From: Muribaculaceae bacterium
GTDB lineage: Bacteria > Bacteroidota > Bacteroidia > Bacteroidales > Muribaculaceae
Assembly: GCA_023664185.1 (NCBI GenBank)
Contig: JAMPGA010000001.1
Coordinates: 116,209-180,208, forward strand
DNA: 64,000 nucleotides
Reading direction: 5' to 3'
Below the pieces are notes generated by a model, which saw nothing but the letters and a program-made list of their open reading frames with translations, searched no databases and was not told the DNA's origin. The position numbers and the translations under genes were made by a program. This document shows, one piece after another, positions 51,758 to 60,562 of this stretch (its first letter is position 1; each line of letters opens with the position of its first letter).

Positions 51758-52771
51758 TCAGCAGGTCTTGGCTTCGAGGTTGGGGTTGAGTGTGTTCCAT
51801 TTGTCGATGGGGGGCATTACACCCATGTCTATCACTTCGTCACGCAGGGTGCAGAGGTGGTGATAGCTCTCGTCGAGTTCTTTATGCTCTTCGGGTGTGC
51901 CGCTGACGGGGTGAACGGTGACGCCGTTTTTGTCGATGGTGGTTTCCATGGCCATCATGATGTGGTTGTATTCACCGTTGTTGACATATGTACCCACGGG
52001 CCATGTGAAGGGTTTGCCACCCATGGCTGCGGCTATCATCTCGACCGAGAGGTAGGCGGGGCTCTGGAATGATGAGCGTCCTCTGAGCTCGATGATGCGT
52101 TTGCCTCCCTGGATAACGCGCTGCTTCATCTCTTCCCATTCCTGGCGGGGAAGGGCATCGGAGCCTATGAGCTGCGACAGGGGCTGTCCGGCCACGGTGC
52201 ATGTGCTGGCAAAGACGGCCATCTGTTCGCCGTGTCCGCCATAGGTGCGCGGCATCTTGATTTCGTCGGCGGGGATTTTGAAGTATTTGGCCAGTTCGTT
52301 GCGCAGACGTGTGGAGTCGAGTGCGGCCAAGGTTGACACCTGTGAGGGTTTCAGACCCGAGTAAAGGAGGGTGATGAGACCTGTGATGTCGGCGGGGTTG
52401 AAGATGACCACGATGTGCTTGACGTCGGGGCAGTAGGCGCGCACATCTTTGCCAAACTGCTCGGCTATGGCAGCGTTGCCTTTGAGGAGGTCCTCGCGGG
52501 TCATTCCGGCCTTACGCGCAGCGCCACCGGAGTTGACTATGTAGGATGCGCCGGTCAGGGCTTCCTTGACGTCGGTGGTATAGGTGAGATTGAGGCCTTC
52601 AAAACCGCATTGCTTAAGTTCTTCAGCCACACCTTCGAGGGCAGGGCCGTAGGGGTCGTAGAGACAGATGTTAGGTGTAAGCTTCATCATTATGGCTGTC
52701 TGGGCCATGTTTGAGCCGATCATTCCCGCTGCGCCTACGATGACCAGCTTCTCGTCTGTGATATAGTTCAT
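51758..52771 (-). CDS. mdh: Malate dehydrogenase (lactate/malate dehydrogenase family)
   Basis: 337 residues from the ATG at 52771 (MNYITDEKLVIVGAAGMIG). The NAD-binding loop is VIVGAAGMIGSNMAQ, with the substrate Arg in SGGAARKAGMTREDLLKGN, then FNPADITGLI, LDSTRLRNELAKYF and the catalytic His in PRTYGGHGEQM. It interconverts malate and oxaloacetate in the reductive branch to succinate used by gut Bacteroidales. It lies 60 nt after the alcohol dehydrogenase gene and ends at a terminator. Confidence 0.94.
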   Translation of the reverse strand: MNYITDEKLVIVGAAGMIGSNMAQTAIMMKLTPNICLYDPYGPALEGVAEELKQCGFEGLNLTYTTDVKEALTGASYIVNSGGAARKAGMTREDLLKGNAAIAEQFGKDVRAYCPDVKHIVVIFNPADITGLITLLYSGLKPSQVSTLAALDSTRLRNELAKYFKIPADEIKMPRTYGGHGEQMAVFASTCTVAGQPLSQLIGSDALPRQEWEEMKQRVIQGGKRIIELRGRSSFQSPAYLSVEMIAAAMGGKPFTWPVGTYVNNGEYNHIMMAMETTIDKNGVTVHPVSGTPEEHKELDESYHHLCTLRDEVIDMGVMPPIDKWNTLNPNLEAKTC

Positions 52772-52831
52772 TGTATATAAACGTTTAGAATTGATGTTCT
52801 TGAGTGTAAACAAGCGGAGGGGGTGTGGGGT

Positions 52832-54001
52832 TCACTGCATGAGACGATAGATGGCCTCGGTGTCGGAGGGTGTGAGGGTGTAGTAGCCTCTGTAGGGGTT
52901 ACCTTTGTCGCGGTGGAAGTCGTCGGCATAGAGCTTGTAGTCGGGGTTTTCGATGCCAAGCTCTTTGAGTGTGAGGGGCAGGCCGAGTTCTTTGAAGAAA
53001 GCGCGCAGGGCGGCTACGGCGGCCAGGGCGGCGGCTTTGTCGTCGGTGTCGGTGACTACGAATACACGTCGACCCAGCTGTGCCACTTTCGAGGGGCTCT
53101 TGTCGGCCATATAGGTCATCCAGGCGGGGAAGACTACGGCCAGGCCGGCTCCGTGGGTCACATTGTAGAGCGCCGAGAGCACATGCTCCAGGCCGTGTGA
53201 AGCCCAGTCCTCCTTGCGGCCGCAACCGCAGAGTCCGTTATGGGCCAGTGTGCCGCTCCACATCAGGTTGGCGCGAGCTTCATAGTCGTGGGGATGAGCC
53301 TCGATGCGGCGTGCGGAGTTCATTATGGCAATGAGCAGCCCCTCGGCCAGGCGGTCGGTCACCTCGACATCGGCTGTGGTGGTGAAGTATCTTTCGAGGA
53401 TATGAGCCATCATGTCGGCCACGCCTGCGGCAGTCTGCTCGCGCGGCAGGGTCATGGTGAGCTCCGGATCCATTATGGCAAACTTGGGACGGAGGGCAAA
53501 GTCGGTGCGGATGCTTATCTTCTGGCCGGTGGTGGCGTTGGTGATGACCGAGTTGCCGCTCCCCTCGCTTCCGGCGGCGGGGATGGTGAGCACCACTCCG
53601 ACGGGGAGTGCGCGTTCCACCGGGGTCTTGCCCGAGTAGAAGTCCCAGAAGTCGCCGTCATAGAGCACACCGGCAGCTATTGCCTTGGCTGTATCGATGA
53701 CCGAGCCGCCACCCACAGCGAGGAGCGCCTGCACTCCGGCACGGCGACAGATGTCGATGCCGTCGCGCACGGGGCCATCCACCGGGTTGGGCTGGATGCC
53801 TCCAAAAGTCACAAAAGTGATGCCGTGGTGGGAGAGCGAATCGCACACTCGCCCCAGCAGACCCGAGCGCACGGCCGAGCCGCCGCCATAGACTATCATC
53901 ACGGTTTTCCATCCGGCTTCCTCTACCAGGCGCCCTGTCTCACTCTCTACACCATGCCCAAACAGATAGCGGGTGGGTGAACAATAGCTGAAATTATCCA
54001 T
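52832..54001 (-). CDS. Iron-containing alcohol dehydrogenase (YqhD/BDH type)
   Basis: 389 residues. Group III alcohol dehydrogenase: the GGGS loop in ALLAVGGGSVIDTAKAIAAG, the metal ligands in AAGVADMMAHILERYF and GLEHVLSALYNVTHGAGLAV, and an N-terminal SYCSPTRYLFGHGVE. These enzymes reduce aldehydes with NADPH; YqhD-type members act on short or reactive aldehydes. A TATCTTTG -7 box is at 54046-54039 on this strand. Substrate cannot be told from sequence. Confidence 0.92.
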   Translation of the reverse strand: MDNFSYCSPTRYLFGHGVESETGRLVEEAGWKTVMIVYGGGSAVRSGLLGRVCDSLSHHGITFVTFGGIQPNPVDGPVRDGIDICRRAGVQALLAVGGGSVIDTAKAIAAGVLYDGDFWDFYSGKTPVERALPVGVVLTIPAAGSEGSGNSVITNATTGQKISIRTDFALRPKFAIMDPELTMTLPREQTAAGVADMMAHILERYFTTTADVEVTDRLAEGLLIAIMNSARRIEAHPHDYEARANLMWSGTLAHNGLCGCGRKEDWASHGLEHVLSALYNVTHGAGLAVVFPAWMTYMADKSPSKVAQLGRRVFVVTDTDDKAAALAAVAALRAFFKELGLPLTLKELGIENPDYKLYADDFHRDKGNPYRGYYTLTPSDTEAIYRLMQ

Positions 54002-54111
54002 AGTTTTAGAGTGTCTCTAATCTTAGTAAATGTTGTCACAAAGATAACACTTGAAATCGACACAATAAATGACCTTACTTGTCCGTATTAATATAATTAA
54101 CTTACATTAAC

Positions 54112-55959
54112 ATGACCCCTACCCCACTCGAACTTCTTGCTCCGGCCAAGAACGCCGACATAGCCATAAAGGCCATTCAAGCCGGAGCGGATGCCATATA
54201 TATCGGACCTGAAAGCCACGGTGCACGCCGTGCGGCTGCCAACTCGCTCGACGATATACGCCGGGTGGTTGAGGCCGCACATCCCTACGATGTGCGTGTC
54301 TTTGCCACGGTCAACACCATTGTCTACGACTCTGAGTTGGCCTCGGTGGAGCGACTGGTGTGGGATCTATATAATATAGGTGTAGATGCACTGATAGTGC
54401 AGGATATGGGACTGTTGCGCATGAACCTGCCCCCCATCGAGCTTCATGCCAGCACACAGTGTGATATACGCACACCCGAGAAGGCCCGTTTTCTGCACTC
54501 TGTGGGCTTCAGCCGTGTTGTGCCGGCCAGAGAGCTTTCGCTCAGCGAGCTTGGGGCCATTCACAGCGAAGTGCCCGGGGTGGAGATAGAGGCTTTCATA
54601 CACGGGGCACTGTGTGTGAGCTATAGCGGAGACTGCCGAGCCAGCGCCATGTCGGGCGGTCGGAGCGCCAACCGCGGAGAGTGTGCCCAGATATGCCGCC
54701 TGCCCTTCGACCTTGTCGACGCCTCCGGGCGCAAGCTTGTGGAAGGGAAACATCTGCTGTCGCTGCGCGACCTCAACCGCTCGGCCTCGCTGCCGGAGAT
54801 GATAGAGGCCGGGGTGACATCATTCAAGATAGAGGGTCGACTCAAGGAGGCCGACTATGTGATGAACACCGTGGCCCACTACTCGGCCATACTGGATCGC
54901 ATCGTGGCGGAGAGTTCAGGGCGATACCGCCGCGCATCGGTGGGAAAGAGCCGGTGTAACTTCACGCCCGATCCATCCAAGGCATTCAACCGCGGTTTCA
55001 CCCCCTATTTCCTCAACGGTCGGGCACCACGCTCGGGCATAGCTGCCATACATACCCCCAAAGCTATGGGGGAAAGAGTTGGCACTGTGACGCGCTGCAC
55101 ACCACGCGAGATTACGGCGCGCCTGTCAACCCCCCTGGCCAACGGCGACGGGCTGGGCTACTTCAACGCCGCGGGCACATTCTGCGGCTTCCGGCTCAAC
55201 CGCGTGGAGGGGGACAGGCTCTTCCCGGCATCGCCTCAGAAGATTCTGCCCGGCACACCGCTCTACCGCAACAAAGATCAGGCATGGGACTCGGCCATGG
55301 ACGGCGCACGCTGCACGCGGTCCATACCGGTCGACATGGTGCTGAGCCTGCTCCCCGACAGAAAGCGCATCTCGCTGGAGCTCACCGATGTCCGTGGCAT
55401 CTCGGCCACCGCTGTTACCGAGCTGCCCCAAGCGGTGCAGGATGCCATAACACCGCAGGAAACGCCCCGGCGCAACATTCTCTCCAAGCTGGGCGACACC
55501 ATATACTCTCCACGCAAGATAATAGACCTGGCCGGAGCCTGCTTCATCCCGGCCTCGGCACTCGCTGCACTGAGGCGTCAGGCCTGCAGCGCGCTCGACA
55601 GCACCATCCTGGCCACCTACCGCTACAAGCGCCGCCTGCCCGAGGACAAGGGAGCGCCCCTGCCTGCGGGAACGACTCTGACCATCCACGACAATGTAGC
55701 CAACGCTCTGGCCCGGGAGTTTTACCGCTCGCACGGAGCATCAGAGATAGCTGCGGCTGTAGAGGTGGAGCGTCCCGAGGGGGAGGTAGTGGTGATGACC
55801 ACGCGCTACTGCCTACGCCGCGAACTGGGTCGCTGCCTGCTCACACCCCAGGGTCGCGAATGGCCTCAACCTCTTTGGCTTGTGAACGACCGACTGAAAA
55901 TGCGCGTGGATTTTGATTGTAAACGGTGTGGAATGGAGTTGACAATTGCAAAAAAATGA
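54112..55959 (+). CDS. U32-family peptidase-like protein (RlhA/YegQ group)
   Basis: 615 residues. The U32 core is in the first ~330: LLAPAKNADIAIKAIQAGAD, HASTQCDIRTPEKARFLHSV, the signature EAFIHGALCVSYSGDC and a Cys pair in RGECAQICRLPFD. A further Cys pair is near the C-terminus (FDCKRCGMEL). Despite the name, characterised relatives act in tRNA or 23S rRNA hydroxylation and may hold an Fe-S cluster. The C-terminal extension resembles the DUF3656-type region. The znuA promoter overlaps its 3' end. Confidence 0.88.
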   Translation: MTPTPLELLAPAKNADIAIKAIQAGADAIYIGPESHGARRAAANSLDDIRRVVEAAHPYDVRVFATVNTIVYDSELASVERLVWDLYNIGVDALIVQDMGLLRMNLPPIELHASTQCDIRTPEKARFLHSVGFSRVVPARELSLSELGAIHSEVPGVEIEAFIHGALCVSYSGDCRASAMSGGRSANRGECAQICRLPFDLVDASGRKLVEGKHLLSLRDLNRSASLPEMIEAGVTSFKIEGRLKEADYVMNTVAHYSAILDRIVAESSGRYRRASVGKSRCNFTPDPSKAFNRGFTPYFLNGRAPRSGIAAIHTPKAMGERVGTVTRCTPREITARLSTPLANGDGLGYFNAAGTFCGFRLNRVEGDRLFPASPQKILPGTPLYRNKDQAWDSAMDGARCTRSIPVDMVLSLLPDRKRISLELTDVRGISATAVTELPQAVQDAITPQETPRRNILSKLGDTIYSPRKIIDLAGACFIPASALAALRRQACSALDSTILATYRYKRRLPEDKGAPLPAGTTLTIHDNVANALAREFYRSHGASEIAAAVEVERPEGEVVVMTTRYCLRRELGRCLLTPQGREWPQPLWLVNDRLKMRVDFDCKRCGMELTIAKK

Positions 55960-55968
55960 TTATATTTG
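55938..55968 (+). promoter_or_regulatory. Promoter for znuA-znuC
   Basis: GTTG (55938-55941), 19 nt spacer, TATATTTG (55961-55968). The -7 box is exact and lies just past the U32 stop, and the -33 box has one mismatch. The leader would be about 10 nt. Confidence 0.55.
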
Positions 55969-55982
55969 CAAAAAATTAAAAA

Positions 55983-56855
55983 ATGTCACGACTCCAATAT
56001 ATACTCATATCCCTGCTGACACTGTCGATTATGCTTGCATGCGGCGGTCTGCAGGACGACAAGAAGATTGTCACAGTGAGCATTGAGCCGCAAAAATATC
56101 TGCTGGAACAGATAGCCGGCGACAAGATTCAGGTGAGGTGTCTGCTCTCCGAAGGGGCAAACCCCGAAACCTACGACCCCTCTATGACCCATATGCTCAA
56201 CCTGCAGAAATCGGCAGCCTATATGCGCATGGGCAACATAGGATTTGAAAGCGCTCTGATCGACAAGATTCACGACTCCAACCCCGACCTGCCCATCTAC
56301 AACACCTCGAAGGGGATAGTTCCTGTGACCGGCACCCATCTCCATGACCCCGGCCATGATGATGAGACCGACGTAGACCCGCATACTTGGACCTCAGTGA
56401 AAAATGCCCGCGTCATAGCCCGCAATATGCTCGAGGCCCTGGTGCAAATAGATCCGGCCAACGAGGCCTCTTATCGGGCTAACTACGAACGTTTTGACCA
56501 CCGTCTCGACTCGCTCGACACAACTTTTGCCGTCATGCTTGCACCTCACCGTGGCAAAGCCTTTTTGGTATGGCACCCGTCGCTGAGCTACTTTGCCCGC
56601 GACTACGGGCTGGAGCAGGTAGTGGTGGGCGACTTCGAAACCAAGGAGACCTCCGTGGGCTCTCTGCGCGAGGCCGTCGACGAGGCTCGGAGCCATGGTG
56701 CCGACATATTTTTCAGCCAGACGGATGTAGACTCGCGCCATGTGGCGGCTCTCAACGCCGAGATCGGTGCCCGCGAAGTCAATATCAACCCTCTGTCGCC
56801 CCGGTGGGAGGATGAAATGATAAAGATAGCCAGCGCCTTAGCCGAATCGAAGTAA
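55983..56855 (+). CDS. znuA: Zinc ABC transporter substrate-binding lipoprotein (ZnuA-like)
   Basis: 290 residues. The signal ends in the lipobox SIMLAC (Cys20). The cluster A-I metal-binding fold has SIEPQKYLLEQIAGDKIQVR, the His/Asp-rich loop HLHDPGHDDETDVDPHTW, a second His in FLVWHPSLSYFARDYG and an acidic ligand near FFSQTDVDSR. It captures Zn2+ (possibly Mn2+) in the periplasm and passes it to a permease. The stop overlaps the znuC start (TAATG). Confidence 0.92.
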   Translation: MSRLQYILISLLTLSIMLACGGLQDDKKIVTVSIEPQKYLLEQIAGDKIQVRCLLSEGANPETYDPSMTHMLNLQKSAAYMRMGNIGFESALIDKIHDSNPDLPIYNTSKGIVPVTGTHLHDPGHDDETDVDPHTWTSVKNARVIARNMLEALVQIDPANEASYRANYERFDHRLDSLDTTFAVMLAPHRGKAFLVWHPSLSYFARDYGLEQVVVGDFETKETSVGSLREAVDEARSHGADIFFSQTDVDSRHVAALNAEIGAREVNINPLSPRWEDEMIKIASALAESK

Positions 56856-57532
56856 TGAACGAATCACGACCGGCGCTGATATCCCTGCGCGACATATCGT
56901 TGAGACGCGATGGGCGCGACATACTGAGCGGCATAAACTTCGACATTTGCCGAGGTGACTTCATAGCCATAACGGGTCCCAACGGTGGCGGCAAGACCTC
57001 GCTGCTGCGCATAATACTTAGGCTCATAAACCCGAGCTCGGGAACGGTGATCTACAACGACCCCTCGCTTTCCACCGGCTATTTGCCCCAGAAAAACATG
57101 ATCGACTCCCATTTCCCCATCACCGTGAGCGAGGTGGTGGCCTCGGGGCTGATAGGGAGCCGCATGTCTGACCGCGAACAGGCCGAGCTCACAGCCCACA
57201 CTGTGGAGCTGATGGGACTCACTCAACATGCCACGAAAAGCATCGGCGTGCTCTCGGGGGGACAGTTGCAACGCGCTCTGCTGGGCAGAGCCATTATCTC
57301 GAAGCCCTCGCTGCTTGTGCTCGACGAGCCTCTGAGCTATGTCGACAAGCAGTTTGAACACTATATATACTCGCTGGTCGATGAGCTGGCCCACGACACC
57401 ACCATACTGCTTGTGAGCCACGAGATGACCACAATAGCCGGAATGGCCACACGCCATCTCATCATTGACCACACACTCACAGAGTGTCACTCGCAACATC
57501 ACCATATACACTGCGATTGCGATTGCGACTGA
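56855..57532 (+). CDS. znuC: Zinc ABC transporter ATPase (ZnuC-like) with Cys/His tail
   Basis: 225 residues. Walker A GPNGGGKTSLL, signature LSGGQLQRALLGRA, Walker B LLVLDEPLSYVD and the switch His in LLVSHEMTT. The last 15 residues, CHSQHHHIHCDCDCD, are packed with Cys and His, a likely zinc-sensing or zinc-binding tail. No znuB permease gene follows; the next gene is an unrelated GH31 enzyme, so the membrane subunit must be elsewhere. The start overlaps the znuA stop by one base. Confidence 0.93.
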   Translation: MNESRPALISLRDISLRRDGRDILSGINFDICRGDFIAITGPNGGGKTSLLRIILRLINPSSGTVIYNDPSLSTGYLPQKNMIDSHFPITVSEVVASGLIGSRMSDREQAELTAHTVELMGLTQHATKSIGVLSGGQLQRALLGRAIISKPSLLVLDEPLSYVDKQFEHYIYSLVDELAHDTTILLVSHEMTTIAGMATRHLIIDHTLTECHSQHHHIHCDCDCD

Positions 57533-57571
57533 CACCGATTACTACTCTCCAACCTCCTTACATCCAACACC

Positions 57572-60424
57572 ATGAACCTTTTTAAAACCTTACTGATCGC
57601 ATCTATTTTCACCTCACTCTCCGCTTCGGCAGCTACGGGAGTCACCCTGCATATCCCCGGCAGCGGACAGAGTGTGAGGATAAGTGTGCTGGGCGACAAG
57701 ATAATCCGTGTAAGTGCGGTGCCCGGCGATACCATTCCGGCCACCCAGAGCCTGATAGTAGTGGCTCAAAAACCCTTTGACGACTTCACCGTCGACACTA
57801 TCGGCGCCCACTGCACCGTGGCCACCAAGTATGTGAAAGTGAAGGTAGACAAGGCCGACGGCACTGTGAGCTTCCACGACAGCCGTGACTCGCTGCTGCT
57901 GGCCGAGAACCCGGGTGGCCGAAGTTTTACCCCGATCACCGTAGAGGGGGAGACGGCATATACCGTGAGCCAGACCTTCGCCTCGCCTGACGACAATGAG
58001 GGGCTCTATGGACTGGGGCAGCATCAGGCCGAGGAGTTCAACTACAAGGGTAAAAACGAGGAATTGTTTCAATACAACACCAAAGTGTCGGTGCCGTTTG
58101 TAGTGTCGACCGGAAACTACGGCATACTCTGGGACAGCTACTCGTTTTGCCGCTGGGGCAATCAGGCCGACTATCTGCAGCTTGGCGAGGCTTTCAACCT
58201 TTATGACCGCGACGGAAAGCCGGGAGCTCTGACCGGGACATATACCCCTAAGGATGGGCTGCCGCTGACACGACGCGAGGAGAAGATATATTTCGAACAC
58301 CTCAAGACCCACGATCTGGCCCATGTGGTGAATCTGCCGGAGGATTTCAAATACTCAGGCTCAAACATTGTGTATGAGGGATATATAGAGCCGCAGATGT
58401 CGGGGCGTCATGACTTTATCATGTATTATTCCGGCTATCAGAAGATATACATGGACAGCACCCTTGTGGTGCCCGAGCGCTGGCGCACGGCCTGGAATCC
58501 CAACAGCTACAAATTTTCCGTAGAGCTTGAAAAAGGCAAGCGTGTGCCCCTGAGGATAGAGTGGCAGCCCAACGGAGGTGTGGCTTACTGCGGACTGCGT
58601 GCCTACAAGCCTCGCTCAGTAGCCGAGCGCAACCAGATGGCCTGGTGGGGCGAGATGCAGGATATGATAGACTATTACTTCGTCTATGGCCGCGACATGG
58701 ACGATGTGATAAGCGGCTACCGCACTCTGACGGGCAAGGCTCCCGTGATGCCCAAATGGGCCATGGGATACTGGCAGAGCCGCGAGAAGTATAACACCGA
58801 CGACGAGGTGCTGGGGACTTTGGCCGAATATCGCCGCCGCAACATTCCCATAGACAATATCGTGATAGACTGGCTGCACTGGCCGCAGGATTCGTGGGGT
58901 AGCCATGAGTTTGACCCCAAGCGTTTTCCCAATCCCAAGGGGATGGCCGACTCGATCCACGCTCTGAACGGACGTCTCATGGTGTCGGTATGGCCTAAGT
59001 TTTACGTCACCACCGACCACTACAAGGAGTTTGACCGCAATGGCTGGATGTATCGCCAGGCGGTGACCGACAGCATACGCGACTGGGTGGGTCCGGGCTA
59101 TCTCGGTTCGTTTTATGACGCCTATAACCCCGAGGCGCGCCAGCTGTTCTGGGGTCAGATGAAAGACCATTATTATCCCCTGGGGGTAGATGCCTGGTGG
59201 ATGGATGCCAGCGAGCCCAACGTGCGCGACTGTGTGAATATGGACTATCGCAAAGCCCTCTGCGGTCCCACCTATTTGGGTCCGTCAACAAAATATTTCA
59301 ACGCCTATGCGCTGATGAATGCTGAGGCCATCTATGACGGGCAGCGATCCACCGACCCCAACCGGAGGGTGTTCTTGCTGACCCGCTCGGGATTTCCCGG
59401 GCAGCAGCGCTACTCCACAGCAACCTGGAGCGGCGATATAGCCACCCGCTGGGAGGATATGAGAGCCCAGTTAACAGCCGGACTCAATTTCTCGGTGAGC
59501 GGCATACCCTGGTGGTCGATGGACATAGGTGGATTCTGTGTGGAGGATCGCTATGTAAAGGCCCAGAAGGAGTTTAACAAAACAGGTGTGGAGAACGACG
59601 ATCTGCGCGAGTGGCGCGAGCTGAACACACGTTGGTTTCAGTTTGGAGCCTTCGCCCCACTCTACCGTGCCCATGGCCAGTGGCCGTTTCGCGAAATATT
59701 CAATATAGCTCCCGAGGATCATCCTGCCTATGAGTCGATGCTCTATTACACCCGCCTGCGCTACAGCCTTATGCCCTATATCTACTCGATGGCCGGCATG
59801 ACTCACTTCGACGACTATACAGTGATGCGCCCGCTGGTGATGGACTTCACCGCCGACATTGCCACACGCAACATAGGCAATCAGTATATGTTCGGTCCGG
59901 CCGTTATGGTGAGCCCGGTCACTGAGTATGGCGCCCGCAGCCGTGAGGTGTATCTGCCTTCCGAAACTATGTGGTATGATTTCTACAACGGCACTCCCCT
60001 TCAGGGTGGCACCACCATTGAGGCCGAGGCTCCTTACGGGCGTGTGCCTCTGCATGTGCGCGCGGGGTCGATAATACCGGTGGGTCCCAATATTCAGTGG
60101 ACCGATCAGCACCCGGCCGATGTGATAGATCTCTATGTCTATGCCGGCGCCAACGGCTCGTTCAGCCTCTATGAGGATGAAGGCACCAATTATGACTATG
60201 AAAAAGGTCTCTATGCCCGTATCCCCATATCGTGGGACGATGATGCCAAAACCATCACCATAGGCAAGCGCGAAGGTTCGTTTGAGGGGATGCTTGAAAA
60301 TCGCACCTTCAGGGTCATCTGCATCACCCCCGATTCACCCAAAGGCTTCGCCGCCAACGCCCATGCCATCTCCCTGGAGTATTCCGGCGAGGAGGTAATT
60401 AGAGAATTGAGAATGGAGAATTGA
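57572..60424 (+). CDS. Exported GH31 glycosidase with PA14 insert, probable alpha-xylosidase
   Basis: 950 residues with a signal peptide (TLLIASIFTSLSASA). An N-terminal galactose-mutarotase-like domain contains a PA14 insert (about 255-345, GYIEPQMSGRHDFIMYYSGY). The catalytic barrel carries the nucleophile Asp in WWMDASEPN (about 543) and the acid/base in WSGDIATRWEDM (about 620). PA14-bearing GH31 enzymes of Bacteroidetes include xyloglucan alpha-xylosidases, so that is the best guess, with alpha-glucosidase the alternative. The last residues, RELRMEN and stop, are encoded by the left terminal repeat of element D, implying the original C-terminus was altered. It lies 39 nt after znuC. Confidence 0.9.
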   Translation: MNLFKTLLIASIFTSLSASAATGVTLHIPGSGQSVRISVLGDKIIRVSAVPGDTIPATQSLIVVAQKPFDDFTVDTIGAHCTVATKYVKVKVDKADGTVSFHDSRDSLLLAENPGGRSFTPITVEGETAYTVSQTFASPDDNEGLYGLGQHQAEEFNYKGKNEELFQYNTKVSVPFVVSTGNYGILWDSYSFCRWGNQADYLQLGEAFNLYDRDGKPGALTGTYTPKDGLPLTRREEKIYFEHLKTHDLAHVVNLPEDFKYSGSNIVYEGYIEPQMSGRHDFIMYYSGYQKIYMDSTLVVPERWRTAWNPNSYKFSVELEKGKRVPLRIEWQPNGGVAYCGLRAYKPRSVAERNQMAWWGEMQDMIDYYFVYGRDMDDVISGYRTLTGKAPVMPKWAMGYWQSREKYNTDDEVLGTLAEYRRRNIPIDNIVIDWLHWPQDSWGSHEFDPKRFPNPKGMADSIHALNGRLMVSVWPKFYVTTDHYKEFDRNGWMYRQAVTDSIRDWVGPGYLGSFYDAYNPEARQLFWGQMKDHYYPLGVDAWWMDASEPNVRDCVNMDYRKALCGPTYLGPSTKYFNAYALMNAEAIYDGQRSTDPNRRVFLLTRSGFPGQQRYSTATWSGDIATRWEDMRAQLTAGLNFSVSGIPWWSMDIGGFCVEDRYVKAQKEFNKTGVENDDLREWRELNTRWFQFGAFAPLYRAHGQWPFREIFNIAPEDHPAYESMLYYTRLRYSLMPYIYSMAGMTHFDDYTVMRPLVMDFTADIATRNIGNQYMFGPAVMVSPVTEYGARSREVYLPSETMWYDFYNGTPLQGGTTIEAEAPYGRVPLHVRAGSIIPVGPNIQWTDQHPADVIDLYVYAGANGSFSLYEDEGTNYDYEKGLYARIPISWDDDAKTITIGKREGSFEGMLENRTFRVICITPDSPKGFAANAHAISLEYSGEEVIRELRMEN

Positions 60425-60562
60425 AAATTTATTGGTATACAAATAATTATAAAAAGAGCCCTGTAAGAAATCGTGGAAAGCATGTCCCACGACCCTTACA
60501 GGGCCGTTTTTTTATATTTGGTTTTCAGGAGCATTGAAATTCTCAATTCTCCATTCTCAATT
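60405..60562. mobile_element. MITE-like element D with 26-bp terminal inverted repeats and bidirectional terminator
   Basis: The 26 bases at 60405-60430 (core AATTGAGAATGGAGAATTGA) are inverted at 60537-60562 with one mismatch. Inside, GCCCTGTAAG (60458-60467) pairs with CTTACAGGGC (60495-60504), with an inner TCGTGG/CCACGA. T-tracts flank both sides (GTTTTTTTATATTT plus strand; CTCTTTTTATAATT minus strand), so it can terminate both the GH31 and dnaJ transcripts. The left repeat runs into the GH31 frame and the right one reaches the dnaJ stop. The stem layout resembles element C. Confidence 0.75.
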
